DNA from: Arion vulgaris
Taxonomy: Eukaryota; Mollusca; Gastropoda; Stylommatophora; Arionidae
Direction: 5' to 3'
DNA length: 64,000 nt
Assembly: GCA_020796225.1 (NCBI GenBank)
Contig: CM036756.1
Coordinates: forward strand, 55,148,616-55,212,615
Part shown: one piece after another, positions 10,280 through 20,549 of the stretch
Layout of the letters: the number at the start of each line of letters is the position of its first letter
Position numbering within the stretch: the first letter of the stretch is position 1
Program-made: the position numbers and the translations under genes
Notes under the pieces: model-generated
What the model was told of the DNA's origin: nothing
Database searches by the model: none
Seen by the model: only the letters and a program-made list of their open reading frames with translations

Positions 10280-10515
10280 TTATTGGCAGGTTAGTAATAC
10301 TCTGGGAAGAAATCATCAAAGAATCACAAATCAGGCATTGTAGTGGGAGACAGATAGTCAAATGAAAAAAGGGTGACCTAGGGGAACACATTTTACTGAG
10401 AGAGGGAGAGAAATATTGAACTCAGTTCCATAGAAGAGATTGAACGAGTTGCCCAGGATAGAGCAGTACAAATAAATGACTTGCAGGCCCAATGTTACGT
10501 ATACTAGTAGCAGTA
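10280..10515 (+). pseudogene. LINE 3' tail, family of 20550 and 57365
   Basis: Blocks such as 'aagaaatcatcaaagaatca', 'gagcagtac' and 'cttgcaggcccaatgtta' line up with 57405-57620 and 20620-20830. In the better-preserved copy they encode HILRRNDQRIPKAGIK and a GRPKETL-type tail. Here the frame is broken repeatedly. Its final 30 bp are part of the 60-bp triplication at 10497-10678. Confidence 0.65.
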
Positions 10516-10678
10516 ATTGTGGCGCAGAGGTTATGTGCTCGCCTCTCGTTCCAATGTAACGTATACTGGTAGAAGTAATTGTGGCGCAGAGGTTATGTGC
10601 TCGCCTCTCGTTCCAATGTAACGTATACTAGTAGGAGTAATTGTGGCGCAGAGGTTATGTGCTCGCCTCTCGTTCCAA
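10497..10678. repeat. 60-bp triplication across a LINE/SINE junction
   Basis: Three copies occur of a unit made of 'ccaatgtaacgtatactagt aggagtaatt' (the LINE 3' end) joined to 'gtggcgcagaggttatgtgc tcgcctctcgtt' (the tRNA-like head of SINE R5). Copies differ at only a few positions. The result is one SINE with three A-box regions and a single B box. Confidence 0.9.
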
Positions 10679-10860
10679 AGGTAATCGGTTCGCTCCCTCG
10701 TGGATTCATCGGAATACTTTTTCCACAAATCTATGATCTCAGTGTAGGTGAAATCGAGTTCCTTGTCCTAACGGAGACGGGCGATAAAACGTAATTCCTG
10801 AGTTCGAGTTGAGCATGTAAAAGAATCATTGGCAGTTCTTCTTCTTCTTCTTCTTCTTGT
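10525..10860 (+). repeat. tRNA-derived SINE, family R5
   Basis: The head contains an A-box-like GTGGCGCAGAGG and, at about 10679, 'ggtaatcggttcgctccc', a good B box (GGTTCG). The body 'gatctcagtgtaggtgaaat' to 'gtaaaagaatcattggcag' matches 48995-49105. It abuts a TTC run at 10838-10858 that is also the GAA tail of the opposing LINE at 10845-11660. Confidence 0.75.
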
Positions 10861-11660
10861 AACGTTTTCAGACGTCATGGATTTGATACTATTAAAGTAG
10901 TTAATGGTCAGCCAGAGTCCATGTACATCTCCATATAACTTGTCTTGGACTGGTATGGGGATTGGTCATGTGTTTACTCTCTGTTCCATGTATGTTGGAC
11001 ATTCTTGCAGTATATGGGTCTCTGTCTTCTTGCTGGTGCCACACGTACATATGTCAGATGGTCCTATTTTATACTTGTTAAATAGATGATACCTCAGCAT
11101 ATTATGCCCTGTTGGTAGACGAAAAATGACAACCTGTCCTTCTCTACTTAGTTGGTGGTATGCATCATCCTTTTCATGCGCTCGGTGATCTCTAAAAAAT
11201 GTGTTCTTATAGGCCATTTCTATCCGTACTTTTGCTTCCTCATATGTCATACTGGTGTCTGTCTGTGGTAGCCTGCTTCCTGCTTCCTCATATGTCATAC
11301 TGGTGTCTGTCTGTGGTAGCCTGCTTCCTGCTTCCTCATATGTCATACTGGTGTCTGTCTGTGGTAGCCTGCTTTTGCCAATATATCCGCTGTCAGGTAT
11401 TCTGCAGTGAGATGGTATCCAATGTATTACCACTCTAGAGAAGATGTTGCATACTTGGTGTAATGATGCTTGCAGTTCCTTCAAGTTGTTATCGTCTTGA
11501 CTTTTTGAGAGCAGTAATTACTGACAGGGCATCAGTCATAAATACTAGGTTTTCTTTTACATGTTCCTCTGACATTATGGCTTCTGCTGCCGCTTGTAGG
11601 GCCTCTGCCTCTGCTCTGTAATTGCTGAAGAACCTTCCTGTCGCTATTGGCAGTTCAAAA
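10845..11660 (-). pseudogene. LINE RNase H domain and C-terminal zinc knuckle
   Basis: The minus strand reads NYRAEAEALQAAAEA and VFMTDALSVITALKK (RNase H, including the TDA Asp region). After a small frame shift come HWIPSHCRIPDSGYI, SRLPQTDTSMTYEEA and VVIFRLPTGHNMLRYHLF, then the knuckle CTCGTSKKTETHILQECPTY. It belongs to the RNase-H-bearing LINEs; the copy at 37620-38885 is related (GRLPQTD, FRLRIGHN). A TGA replaces Trp after QRVNT. The catalytic RT is missing. On this strand the element ends in a GAA run near 10845. Confidence 0.85.
11230..11376. repeat. 48-bp in-frame triplication inside the RNase H LINE
   Basis: Three copies of 'gcttcctcatatgtcatact ggtgtctgtctgtggtagcct gcttcct' encode, on the minus strand, three consecutive GSRLPQTDTSMTYEEA blocks. 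The related LINE at 38480 has this segment once. The copies are almost identical, so the expansion is young. Confidence 0.92.
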
Positions 11661-13020
11661 CCGAGAAGAGAAGGCCGGAAAGTTGCTGCCCAGGTAAAAT
11701 GCTTTAGAAAGTTTAAACAATAAAATTCCTACAAAAATGATCACCATCTTCTGAAATACATAGTAGACCCTCGCCGGTGCTACGGAGTTCGTACACTGTC
11801 GTTAAGATCGTCATGTTTAAGAAAGAGATAGGAGCACACAAAGTTACTAGCCGAAGTGCAATGATGTTGATCCTATCAATCAATCAAACACATACTGTTA
11901 TGAGAGGAATACAATACAATGTATTGATCCACCACGACAGATTCCTTGCTTATATTGTAACACAAATGTTCTTCAATGTTTATTTCTTTCTGTTACAGCA
12001 GATTTGGTTAACTGTATGCTAGTTGTATACATAACCATATATAGTCAGATCAAATGTTTCATCTGCTATCGTATCACAGTAGATGGTACCATATGCAACT
12101 GTTAAACCCAATGTCTTATGGAGGGGGAGGGGGCTTGGGAGGGCTACAGGCTAGGGAAGTAAACCCTGATAGAAAATCATGTGTGCCATGCGAGTCATCA
12201 TGGTTATGCAGAAAGCTAGAGGAGTGAACGTTGACCGCAATTCCGGAGGAAGGATCCCTACGGCAGTTGATGATTATATGTGTATTACATTTCATCTTCT
12301 GGCATCCCCTCAAACCATGATTGATTCCAAACGTATGTAATTTGTCTTTCATTTGAAAGAAGCAGAATGATAGAGTGGGAGTTTATACAAAATGAGCAAG
12401 ATACATTCCTCATTCAGGTTGCACAGGCTAGGCATAAATGAAGAGCACTGCTCAGATAAAGATGTCTGCAAGACCTCAATGAAAAACTTTTCTATTGGTC
12501 CCAATAAATGGTAAAAAACCAGCTTATAACCGAATTATGTGGAAAACAACATTACGCAAAGGTACAGAAGCTATTGTAAAAAGACAAAGATGAGCTGAAA
12601 GGATAGATAGACAAGTGCAAACTCAGAGAAACCCACATTGAAACTCTGGCCAACTGACCTTCTATAAAGACGAAAAAAAGCCATACCGATATCCATACTT
12701 AAAAGATCTCCCGACAAACATGCCGTTCTTAAATGTTCAGTTATTGAATCAGACCGCCCACACGCAAATAACCACACTCGATTATACTCGGTTAGTCTGC
12801 AGAGGCAATGGATGTACCAAGGTTGGGACAATTTTATTTTGTTTTCTCGTGGCTCGTATTATGTAAACAAGCTGTTAAGCGTCTGATTTAAACAGTTTTC
12901 AGACCAGAGTAGACAATCTGCTGTCACCTGTAACTGTATTGACAACATCATACCATGTTGATCAATTCATGTCTTGCGTCTTCAACTTTCGTTGAAGTTT
13001 AGTGTTACCTAAATTTTAAT
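11661..13020. other. Intronic DNA, mostly unassigned
   Basis: At 11762-11835 'agaccctcgccggtgctacg gagttcgtacac' resembles 50283-50320 ('gctagtgcaacggagttcga') and may be a SINE relic. Open frames around 12116-12352 and 12571-12831 show no family signature. Nothing else is recognised. Confidence 0.35.
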
Positions 13021-13172
13021 CAATTTTAGTGTCACCTAACTGTGGGTCGCAAAGCCATCAATTTTAGTGTCACCTAACTGTGGGTTGCAAAGCCATCAAT
13101 TTTAGTGTCACCTAACTGTGGGTTGCAAAGACATCAATTTTAGTGTCACCTAACTGTGGGTCGCAAAGAAAA
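13021..13172. repeat. 38-bp tandem array, 4 copies, in LINE end
   Basis: The unit is 'caattttagtgtcacctaac' plus 'tgtgggtygcaaagccat'. The minus-strand reading LCDPQLGDTKID continues directly from the LINE RNase H frame at 13173-13365, so the unit is a slice of that LINE. A degenerate half unit, 'tagtgttacctaaattttaa', precedes the array at about 13001. Confidence 0.88.
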
Positions 13173-13365
13173 TTATGAACATCTCCCTTACCCATTCTCA
13201 ACTCTTCGACCATTAATGCTGTTGACGCAAGTCTGTCCGCTCTCTCAATGTCGCAAACACCCGCATGCAGTGGACAATGGTTCCACGTACGATTCTGGAG
13301 GTTAGAAACCTGTTTAGACGATATCCACTCAACCACAATATGCCTTTCTGGACATTTCAAAACAT
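13110..13365 (-). pseudogene. LINE RNase H fragment
   Basis: The minus strand gives VEWISSKQVSNLQNRTWNHC, PLHAGVCDIERADRLASTA and LMVEELRMGKGDVHNFL. GNERADRLAS is the RNase H signature around the last catalytic Asp; here Asn is replaced (DIERADRL) but the Asp is kept. The pattern resembles 39061-39130 (FRGNERADRLDGLA). No RT is attached. Confidence 0.72.
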
Positions 13366-14118
13366 CGATTGAAAGTCAGATACAACGACTACAGTAAACG
13401 GAGTCAAAGAGCCCCTCGAAGTTACCATGCCAGTCATTACCTCAAGACCCCATCCTCATATTGCAAAGCGGTTGTCCTTTATTCTCAGAATTTCTCTGCA
13501 ACGACCCTACCATGTGCGCTTCTTAGAAAACCTGAGACTGACTTCCTACTACGATGAACAGATCCTTCGGTATAAACAACATCATCATCATCATAATTTG
13601 CATTATCTGTTATCATGTGTTTCATTTCTAGTTTAGCCTCATGTTGTCTCAATCTTGAATTCACTTCCAAGAGCCACGATAACATTGTGGAAGTTGGCCT
13701 TCCTGCTGTCTATCGGGATCCATTCATCCCCTTTCGATAGTCACAACTGGGGTCACTTAGCCAATTGTTTTCTCAGCTGGGATCACACACGACATGTCAC
13801 AATTGGTGTTAGTGTAGCTAAAATAATTAGTATTCTCGTGTTGTAGATTTAAGTAGGAGAAATATGCTCACGACGAACATCATAAGCTCTCTGTGCTATA
13901 CATATGGGAAATCAAAATCAAATACATTGAACCGCGTGATTGAAATATGGGTTAGCCATGGACAAAAACAACGATGCTGTCTGCCGAATAGAGAGAGACC
14001 ATAAGCTATCCAACGAAGCTTTGGTGTAGTGAGCACGAGAATATTTAGATGGTTCATGTAGTTGATGATGAGACACGTAACGACCTGTCCAATGTGTGAC
14101 ATGGTCGATCACGAAAAC
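13366..14118. other. Unassigned intronic DNA
   Basis: A CAT trinucleotide run lies at 13580-13596. Open frames on both strands (e.g. 13485-13685 minus) may be further LINE sequence continuous with the RNase H piece, but no diagnostic motif is visible. Confidence 0.3.
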
Positions 14119-14244
14119 TGAAATGCGTTGACTACACTCGTAATATGCTGTGATGTTTTCTGAAATGCGTTGACTACACTCGTAATATGCTGTGATGTTT
14201 TCTGAAATGCGTTGACTACACTCGTAATATGCTGTGATGTTTTC
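14119..14244. repeat. 42-bp tandem repeat, three copies
   Basis: The unit is 'tgaaatgcgttgactacact' plus 'cgtaatatgctgtgatgttttc'; the three copies are essentially identical. The left flank 'catggtcgatcacgaaaac' resembles the end of SINE family R4 ('gatggtcaataacaaacac' at 26305), so the array may be seeded in an R4 tail. That link is tentative. Confidence 0.9.
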
Positions 14245-14454
14245 AGGATAATGTGTTCTTACCTTATAGAAAATAATTAAATGTCAGAAACCTGACTTGA
14301 TCCTCATACATTTTCATCATATTTATTCTTATATATAAAACTGTCATTTCCTAATACGTCAAGTAATTACACGGTGTGACATTAGTAACTTAGTAATTTA
14401 TCGCATCAAAGTGTAGCACCACATTCTTATATAACATATGGCTATTTTAAAAGC

Positions 14455-14640
14455 TTGCTATTTCTACAGGAACAGACTGGTACAAAGCGAAAAGAACGAC
14501 ATACCAAATATACAAAGAGATTGATTAATCAATATAGAACTGGTGTGTTGGGCCGCTGGACGCTGTTGGATTTGTTGAGGCGGAGATCGGACACATATGG
14601 TCGTGTCCGGAGTGCTATTATGATAGCCCTCTTATAACTG
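14455..14640 (+). pseudogene. LINE 3' fragment sharing sequence with 39240-39360
   Basis: 'aaaagaacgacataccaaat atacaaagagattgattaatc' and 'tggtgtgttgggccg' recur at 39258-39330 after an RNase H domain. One frame ends GHIWSCPECYYDSPLITDN, giving a C-x2-C knuckle like those following LINE RNase H domains. It is a small relic of that LINE's C-terminus. Confidence 0.6.
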
Positions 14641-16140
14641 ATAACTGACAATATGAGCAAACTAATATACAATGTCATCAGTTCATTTTAAATAGAACAT
14701 GTATGAAAATGAATAAATAATATGTTTCACAATAATTAGACCAAATGATGACTTGTGTTTCCTATTTTACTTTTTTTTTGTATGTGTTTTTTGGATGAAG
14801 AAATGCTTCATATGGTTACAGTCACTCAATTTTAATATAAACTTTCCTTCTTTCTTCTTCTTCTTCTTCCCTTCCACAATTTCCTTTTTTTTTGCATGTG
14901 TTTCCACGAAGAAATGCTTCATATGACTACAGTGACTCCATTTTTGATGTGCTTGACACGAAACTCTCCTTCTTTATAACCTAATAGAAAATTGTCTCAA
15001 TTTTTCTTCAATTACTTCTTTATCTCATATAATATTTATAATTTTGCACTGGAATCTTGGGGTTTCTCATTTTTCCGTCAACAACATTTTGGTGCAAACT
15101 CCATTCGCTGCCAAGTGATGTATTTGTCCTTTGTGTCTTCATTTCTTCCTTGACCACTTTTCTGATGTTGGTTGGTTGTTTATATCTAATTTCTCTTCTG
15201 TCTCAGCTATATCAGTAAGTGTAAGCGGGTTTGGTCTATTTAATAAAGTTCTTTTAATTTTTCAATGTTTTATTTCTCTCCAGAGAATCATTATTACACT
15301 AGCTTCTAATAACGGGCGGTCTTGTTTTGATATATATTTCCTCTTAACGTTTTTGTTCTGCTACGCACAGCATAGTTGTAATATCTTGTTTGTCTGCTGC
15401 CTCTTCTGCAACTTTATCAACACACAAACGTTTATGCACTTTGACTGAATCAAGACAAAAACTTACTTGTCTTTTCGAACATATTCTACTGCAGTGTTTT
15501 CCTTTAGTGTACATGATTACGGGGATTCTGTTCTAGGATTGACTCTACAGTCACCTCCGCACACACCAGAGAGGTGCAACAGTACACGTCTGAGATTGTT
15601 GTCATCATCGCTTGCGATGGACGGCTATTATACATGATTACGTACTGTGCATCATTTTCATGATCTCTTTTCTGGTATGAGCTTTTTTTAACCCACAATG
15701 TTGCAAACATTAATTTCTTTTTCTATATCTCAGTATAGACGCCCTAGTTCAACTGACAGGCTTATATAAGTTTTATATTAGTATTTATCTCTATAGTAAT
15801 TTAAAACTGTTGTTAAATGACAACTTGAATATATATTTTGTTTCTGTGTTTTTGCAGTTTTTTTATACAAAATTGTTATAGTCTTTGTTTCTCTATTTAA
15901 ATCTTACTCATTTTCGTATAACACACACACACACACATATATATATATACCTAGTTTTCTATTCGTGAAGTAAATGTTTATGCTTGTCAGCTCGCTTACT
16001 TAAACTTAACATTATAAAATGTCACAATCTATATAAGTAACTTGTGACATGTAACACATCACACACTATAGATTCTTACAAGATGTCAACATACATCAAT
16101 AGATGTTGGCTAATACCAGCAACGAAGAACATTTAGTGAA
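14641..16140. other. AT-rich intronic DNA with a local duplication
   Basis: About 14795-14875 and 14910-14975 are a diverged duplication ('gaagaaatgcttcatatg...acagt' and 'ccttctttcttc'). A (CA)n(TA)n microsatellite lies at 15920-15950. An open frame of 105 codons at 15131-15448 lacks any family pattern. No gene is supported. Confidence 0.4.
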
Positions 16141-16738
16141 AGGTCATCTATGAAAAAACTGAAGATATAAAGTACAAAACTTGTTATCTAGTACGTACAT
16201 GTTCTAAAGTTAATCTATGAACAAGGTGGAGATATAAAACGTGTTATCTGGTACGTACATGTTCTTAAGTTAATCTATGAACAAGGTGGAGATATAAAAC
16301 GTGTTATCTAGTACGTACATGTTCTAAAGTTAATCTATGAACAAACTGAAGATATAAAACGTGTTATCTGGTACGTACATGTTCTAAAGTTAATCTATGA
16401 ACAAGGTGGAGATATAAAACGTGTTATCTGGTACGTACATGTTCTAAAGTTAATCTATGAACAAGGTGGAGATATAAAACGTGTTATCTAGTACGTACAT
16501 GTTCTAAAGTTAATCTATGAACAAACTGAAGATATAAAACGTGTTATCTGGTACGTACATGTTCTAAAGTTAATCTATGAACAAACTGAAGATATAAAAC
16601 GTGTTATCTAGTACGTACATGTTCTAAAGTTAATCTATGAACAAAGTGAAGATATAAAACTTGTTATCTGGTACGTACATGTTCTAAAGTTAATCTATGA
16701 ACAAACTGAAGATATAAAACGTGTTATCTAGTACGTAC
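16141..16738. repeat. 60-bp minisatellite copied from the HCN exon/donor boundary
   Basis: There are nine units of exactly 60 bp (16201-16740 in register) plus a diverged first unit. Each contains 'gtacgtacatgttctaaagt taat'; exon A itself begins 'gtacgtacctgttctaaagt tgat'. On the transcribed strand each unit therefore carries AACTTTAGAACAT|GTACGT, a copy of the exon end and donor (AACTTTAGAACAG|GTACGT) with the last exonic G changed to T. Units alternate in type (ggtgga/actgaa; ctg/cta), and the three units from 16201 recur from 16381, a 180-bp higher-order duplication. Confidence 0.95.
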
Positions 16739-16902
16739 CTGTTCTAAAGTTGATAACAATGTCCAGAAAGAAAACAGTGTCTGAGATACAATTGAAGACA
16801 ATCCAGTGAGTGCTCAAATCATCGTTGAAAAAGGAAATGGCTACAGGAAGGATAATCAAGTTGGCAATCAGGAGAACCAACATGAATAGATCCCAGTAGA
16901 AC
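16739..16902 (-). CDS. HCN: HCN channel exon A: S1 and S2 segments
   Basis: This exon encodes 54 codons of an HCN cation channel: [17 protein letters not shown] (S1), [16 protein letters not shown] (S1-S2 loop) and [20 protein letters not shown] (S2). These align with the vertebrate pattern FRFYWDLIMLIMM...VASDTVFLLDLIMNFRTG. The acceptor is 'atatctcattgcag' (AG at 16903-16904) and supplies the last base of an Arg codon (phase 2). The donor after 16739 is AACAG|GTACGT, phase 1. The preceding exon (N-terminal HCN domain ending ..HP.S.FR) was not found, so the upstream intron probably exceeds 47 kb. The 3' end of this exon is duplicated in the downstream minisatellite. Confidence 0.95.
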
Positions 16903-17069
16903 CTGCAATGAGATATTAAGGTGATCATTGTTATTAATATATTAGAGTACAGACTTAACAATTAGTTTTGTTGTATTCTCTAGAAAGTAACACTAAATAA
17001 ATAGCATTCGTGTTCGTACATTACAAGTGACGAAGATTACTCTGTTCATCCACTAGATTGTAAAGATTA

Positions 17070-17290
17070 TAGAACCTAAAGGCGAAGGATTGATTTTATT
17101 GATCCATATTTTCCTTTATGGTTCGGTCCCTCTCTCCATAAATGGTATGTAATGGGCACAAAGCACAACACTCTGTAGCTCTGTCAACAATCCAAGGGAT
17201 CTCTGACAAATGTGAACTCTTTAATAGAACGGCGTAGCTGTTCGAACTAATGATGCTCGAAACACAAGGCGAACTGTTTTAACTACTTAT
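17070..17290 (-). repeat. tRNA-derived SINE, family R2
   Basis: It carries 'aaggattgattttattgatc', 'tatggttcggtccctctctc', 'gggcacaaagcacaacactc' and 'aatccaagggatctctgaca', all in the R2 order. The head (right end, minus strand) is eroded. Confidence 0.7.
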
Positions 17291-17724
17291 CCACAGATAC
17301 CTTCAGATCAAATAGTAAGATACTTGGATTCACTCATTGATGTTGCATTGATTGATGATTAAAGAGCTTGAAGGAGAGCTGGACGGTATTAGGATAATGT
17401 GAGAAAGGAAATGTGCATCTCACAGAAGTTGTATTGCTTTTCTGGCTTTTCTCTACTGTTCTACTGACTCAGTTATAGATATATCACGTGACGTAGCTGG
17501 GTAAATCATGTTGTTGTATCTTGTACAGCAGTCTCCCATGTTTATTGCTGGAGTTACGGAGTTTCTTAAAGATGTCAAGATTAAGAATACAAAAAGGAAT
17601 GGGAAACTTTATAGCATTGGGTAGATATGTAAGTTAAATGAGATCAAAACAAAATCACACAAAGCTGATAATCTTTCAATCAAATGTGAAGTCAGTGATG
17701 TTCTATGACTTGGAAGCATAGAGA
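17291..17724. other. Unassigned intronic DNA
   Basis: No repeat family or coding signal is recognised. Confidence 0.35.
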
Positions 17725-18060
17725 ACAACAAAAGAAACCACCAGAATACTACAGACCTTCATAAATGGATGCTTACGTAGAATAGAGGGACTGGGATGGT
17801 ATGATAAGATTACGAACGAAGAACTCAGACAAAGAACTAAGCAGATACCATTGGAGAAAGAGCTAAGGAAGAGACGCCGGCGATGGAAACACATTGAGAA
17901 GACCGACCGGAAGCATTGCAAGACAGGCACTGTTTTAGAACCCACAGGGAAGAGGAATAGGGAAAGACTTAGACATACCTGAAAAAGATAGCTGGACACT
18001 GATTTCAAAAGGATAGATAAAACACGGAAAGAATTGGAAGGGATGGCACGAGAGAGGATA
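17725..18060 (+). pseudogene. RTE-like LINE 3' end
   Basis: The plus strand reads TFINGCLRRIEGLGWYDKIT, NEELRQRTKQIPLEKELRKR, RRRWKHIEKTDRK and RKELEGMARERILEEVC. This follows the RTE-like ending (FINRCLRRIL..WYDKITNEELW, RRWRWIGHTLRK) with local losses, and a stop within RHT*KR. The final box (..GWRKFVDDLCS in relatives) is the segment expanded into the 61-bp array that follows. Confidence 0.82.
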
Positions 18061-18400
18061 CTGGAAGAAGTTTGTTGAAGATCTGTGCTAGGTTGGAAGG
18101 AATGACAAGGTAGAGGAAGAACTGGAAGAAGTTTGTTGAAGATCTGTGCTAGGTTGGAAGGAATGACAAGGTAGAAGAAGAACTGGAAGAAGTTTGTTGA
18201 AGATCTGTGCTAGGTTGGAAGGAATGACAAGGTAGAGGAAGAACTGGAAGAAGTTTGTTGAAGATCTGTGTTAGGTTGGAAGGAATGACAAGGTAGAGGA
18301 AGAACTGGAAGAAGTTTGTTGAAGATCTGTGCTAGGTTGGAAGGAATGACAAGGTAGAGGAAGAACTGGAAGAAGTTTGTTGAAGATCTGTGCTCCGTTG
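18052..18400. repeat. 61-bp tandem array from an RTE-like LINE tail
   Basis: Nearly six copies occur of 'actggaagaagtttgttgaa gatctgtgctaggttggaag gaatgacaaggtagaggaag a'. The unit starts inside the LINE terminal box (W-K-K-F-V-E-D-L-C), and the last copy ends with a different continuation, 'ctccgttgggagttgaaata', probably the original LINE 3' end. Confidence 0.92.
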
Positions 18401-18440
18401 GGAGTTGAAATATGAAGAGTGAAGATATGGAGTTTTGTGA

Positions 18441-18885
18441 AATAGTCTCCTCAACAGGTGACGTTCCATTCATACAGACTGAGACCTAACCGTATAGTCT
18501 CAACAGGTGACGTTCCATTTATACAGACTGAGACCTAACCGTATAGTCTCAACAGGTGACGTTCCATTTATACAGACTGAGACCTAACCGTATAGTCTCA
18601 ACAGGTGAGTTCCATTTTACAGACTGAGACCAACCGATAGTCTCAACAGTGAGTTCCATTATACAGACTGAGACCTAACCGTATAGTCTCAACAGGTGAC
18701 GTTCCATTTATACAGACTGAGACAACTATAGTCTCAACAGGTGACGTTCATTCATACAGACGAGATCGAACGGCTTCCATTTATACAGACTGAGACCTAA
18801 CCGTATAGTCTCAACAGGTGACGTTCCATTTATACAGACTGAGATCTAACCATATAGGGAAGTCTGGTGCAATGAAGTCAATTCT
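18441..18885 (+). repeat. 49-bp tandem array inside an R2 SINE
   Basis: The unit is 'gtctcaacaggtgacgttcc atttatacagactgagacct aaccgtata', about 8 copies, several with clustered small deletions (18600-18780). Its reverse complement, 'tatacggttaggtctcagtc tgtataaatgg', matches the R2 body at 60018-60060 ('atatggttctgtctctgtct gtagaaatag'). The array ends in 'gggaagtctggtgcaatgaa gtcaatt', the R2 tail. An R2 copy on the plus strand has thus been expanded internally. Confidence 0.8.
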
Positions 18886-20549
18886 ACTTCTGTTAACATA
18901 AATAATAGGACAAAATTAGAGACATCCTCTTAGTATAGGAATCCTGATTTATATCTACTAACTCTTCTTTATGTAAGGTTTCGTTGTGTTTCTTTCACAT
19001 CATTATTACACAAATTGGATTGTAAACTTAATGCCGAAAGCCCACAAGATTTCCTTTTCGAAATGGAAAACGCAACAAATGGTACTTTGAGAATGACGTG
19101 CGAGCTAGACCACTGGGAAGCTTAATTGTTAAAGCTGACGTGACAGAAACTTGTTAACAGAAACCTTTGTTGTATATGGTGTATTTCACTTGCAGTAAAT
19201 GAACTTTCTACCAAGATATTCATTTGTATCCACCATTTTATTTTCCTTGATGTACTGCTTATATGTTTTAATTTACATTTCGAAAGCCGTGATTCGTGCA
19301 CTTGTTTCTTAGGCGTGTGCTTTTTGTTCAGTTCCACTGAGGAAGTGGAATTCTTTCCTACCCTAAGAGCCCTTAGGTCAACCCTGTCTCAATTGGGTAA
19401 CAGAACAGCACTGGGAAGTAAAAGTGCCAAGAGGAATGTTGACCACGTCACCTAATTGTCGATGGTCAATGAAAAATACGGAAATATAGTCTGTCAACTT
19501 TCATACATTTTCATAATTGTACAACTATATGATCATTTCTGATAAAATTTGGTATGTTAGTCGAAGACATTCCTGACGCTAATAATAGATTTATTTCACT
19601 AATAAAACATACTGTATGAGTATTAAGGGAGGCCAATGGAAACCAAAAATTCTGACAATATCCAAGAAAGCTGTCATGATATTTTAGAAATGAATGTGAT
19701 AACAAGAGTTAGAACAGCGAAAATATAATCTGATGGGAAAAGAGAATGAGAGTGAGAGATAAGATACTGAATTGTATAACCTCAAGGTGTGCAAAATTGT
19801 CAGCATCGGATTTGATCGCTAACTTTCGGGATAGAGACGTATAAAGCTCTATGATCCCTTAAGTCAGCAGATCCGACACCTGATGATGATAAAGACTCAA
19901 CATTTTGACTAAATTGGATAACCGAAATAGTAACACATGTACAATGATAGATTTTGTGTTTTTTTTTAAAAACCGGTATCACATCATAGCAGACCACATC
20001 TCCCAATTGTCCTCCAGCGTTTAGACATGGACAAAGAATATCAGAATTGACAGATGAAGAGAAGACAAATGTCGAGAGGATCAGACGACATCTTTATATC
20101 GAATCCATTGCACACGCACCCACACATCTACAAGACGACAGTTGATAAATAATTTAAAAAAACACGTCTGTTTCAATAATAAAGACATTAATATTTCTTT
20201 ATATATCAGAAAGTAAGGTGACAATAAGATAGATAAATTGTCATAGAAAAGCAGAAAATGTCACAATGAAGGATAGAACAGAAAATGAAGAAATTAGGAC
20301 GTTTGCATGAACAGCGAATTTATCCAAAATATATAGAGACGGTTGCAGAGGTCGGTCATCTGGCCTATGAGAGAGATAAATTAGAAAGGACTGTTAGGGG
20401 TAGCAAAGTTCTGCTCAGGACAAGCTATATAATCATAATGATAAGGACACTAATTTGAATGTATTTGGAAATAGATGTCTGCTAAAAACAATGGACATGA
20501 GATGGGATGGACAATAATGAGCAAACGTGTGTATTAATTAAAGAGGCGT
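18886..20549. other. Unassigned DNA with one SINE
   Basis: Apart from the R4 SINE at 19325-19490, I see no gene. At 20340-20412 'gaggtcggtcatctggccta tgagagagat' and 'aaaggactgttaggg' resemble 39346-39412, a LINE 3' end. A possible tRNA-like relic lies at 19800-19870. Confidence 0.35.
19325..19490 (+). repeat. SINE family R4, body
   Basis: 'cccttaggtcaaccctgtct caattgggtaacagaacagc actgggaagtaaaagtgcca' and 'tcgatggtcaatgaaaaata' match 26213-26320 in order. The tRNA-like head is missing or eroded here. Confidence 0.65.

Larger units (their letters stand above)
8526..16738 (-). other. HCN: HCN intron between exons A and B (8.2 kb)
   Basis: The donor GTACGT starts at 16738 and the acceptor AG ends at 8526. 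The intron separates FRTG from IILND in phase 1. It is filled with LINE fragments, SINEs and minisatellites, the last of which begins at the donor itself. Confidence 0.88.

Noticed and set aside
15131..15448. A 105-codon plus-strand open frame
   Set aside because: It is hydrophobic, low in charge and AT-driven, with no recognisable motif and no splice or start context; not called as a gene.
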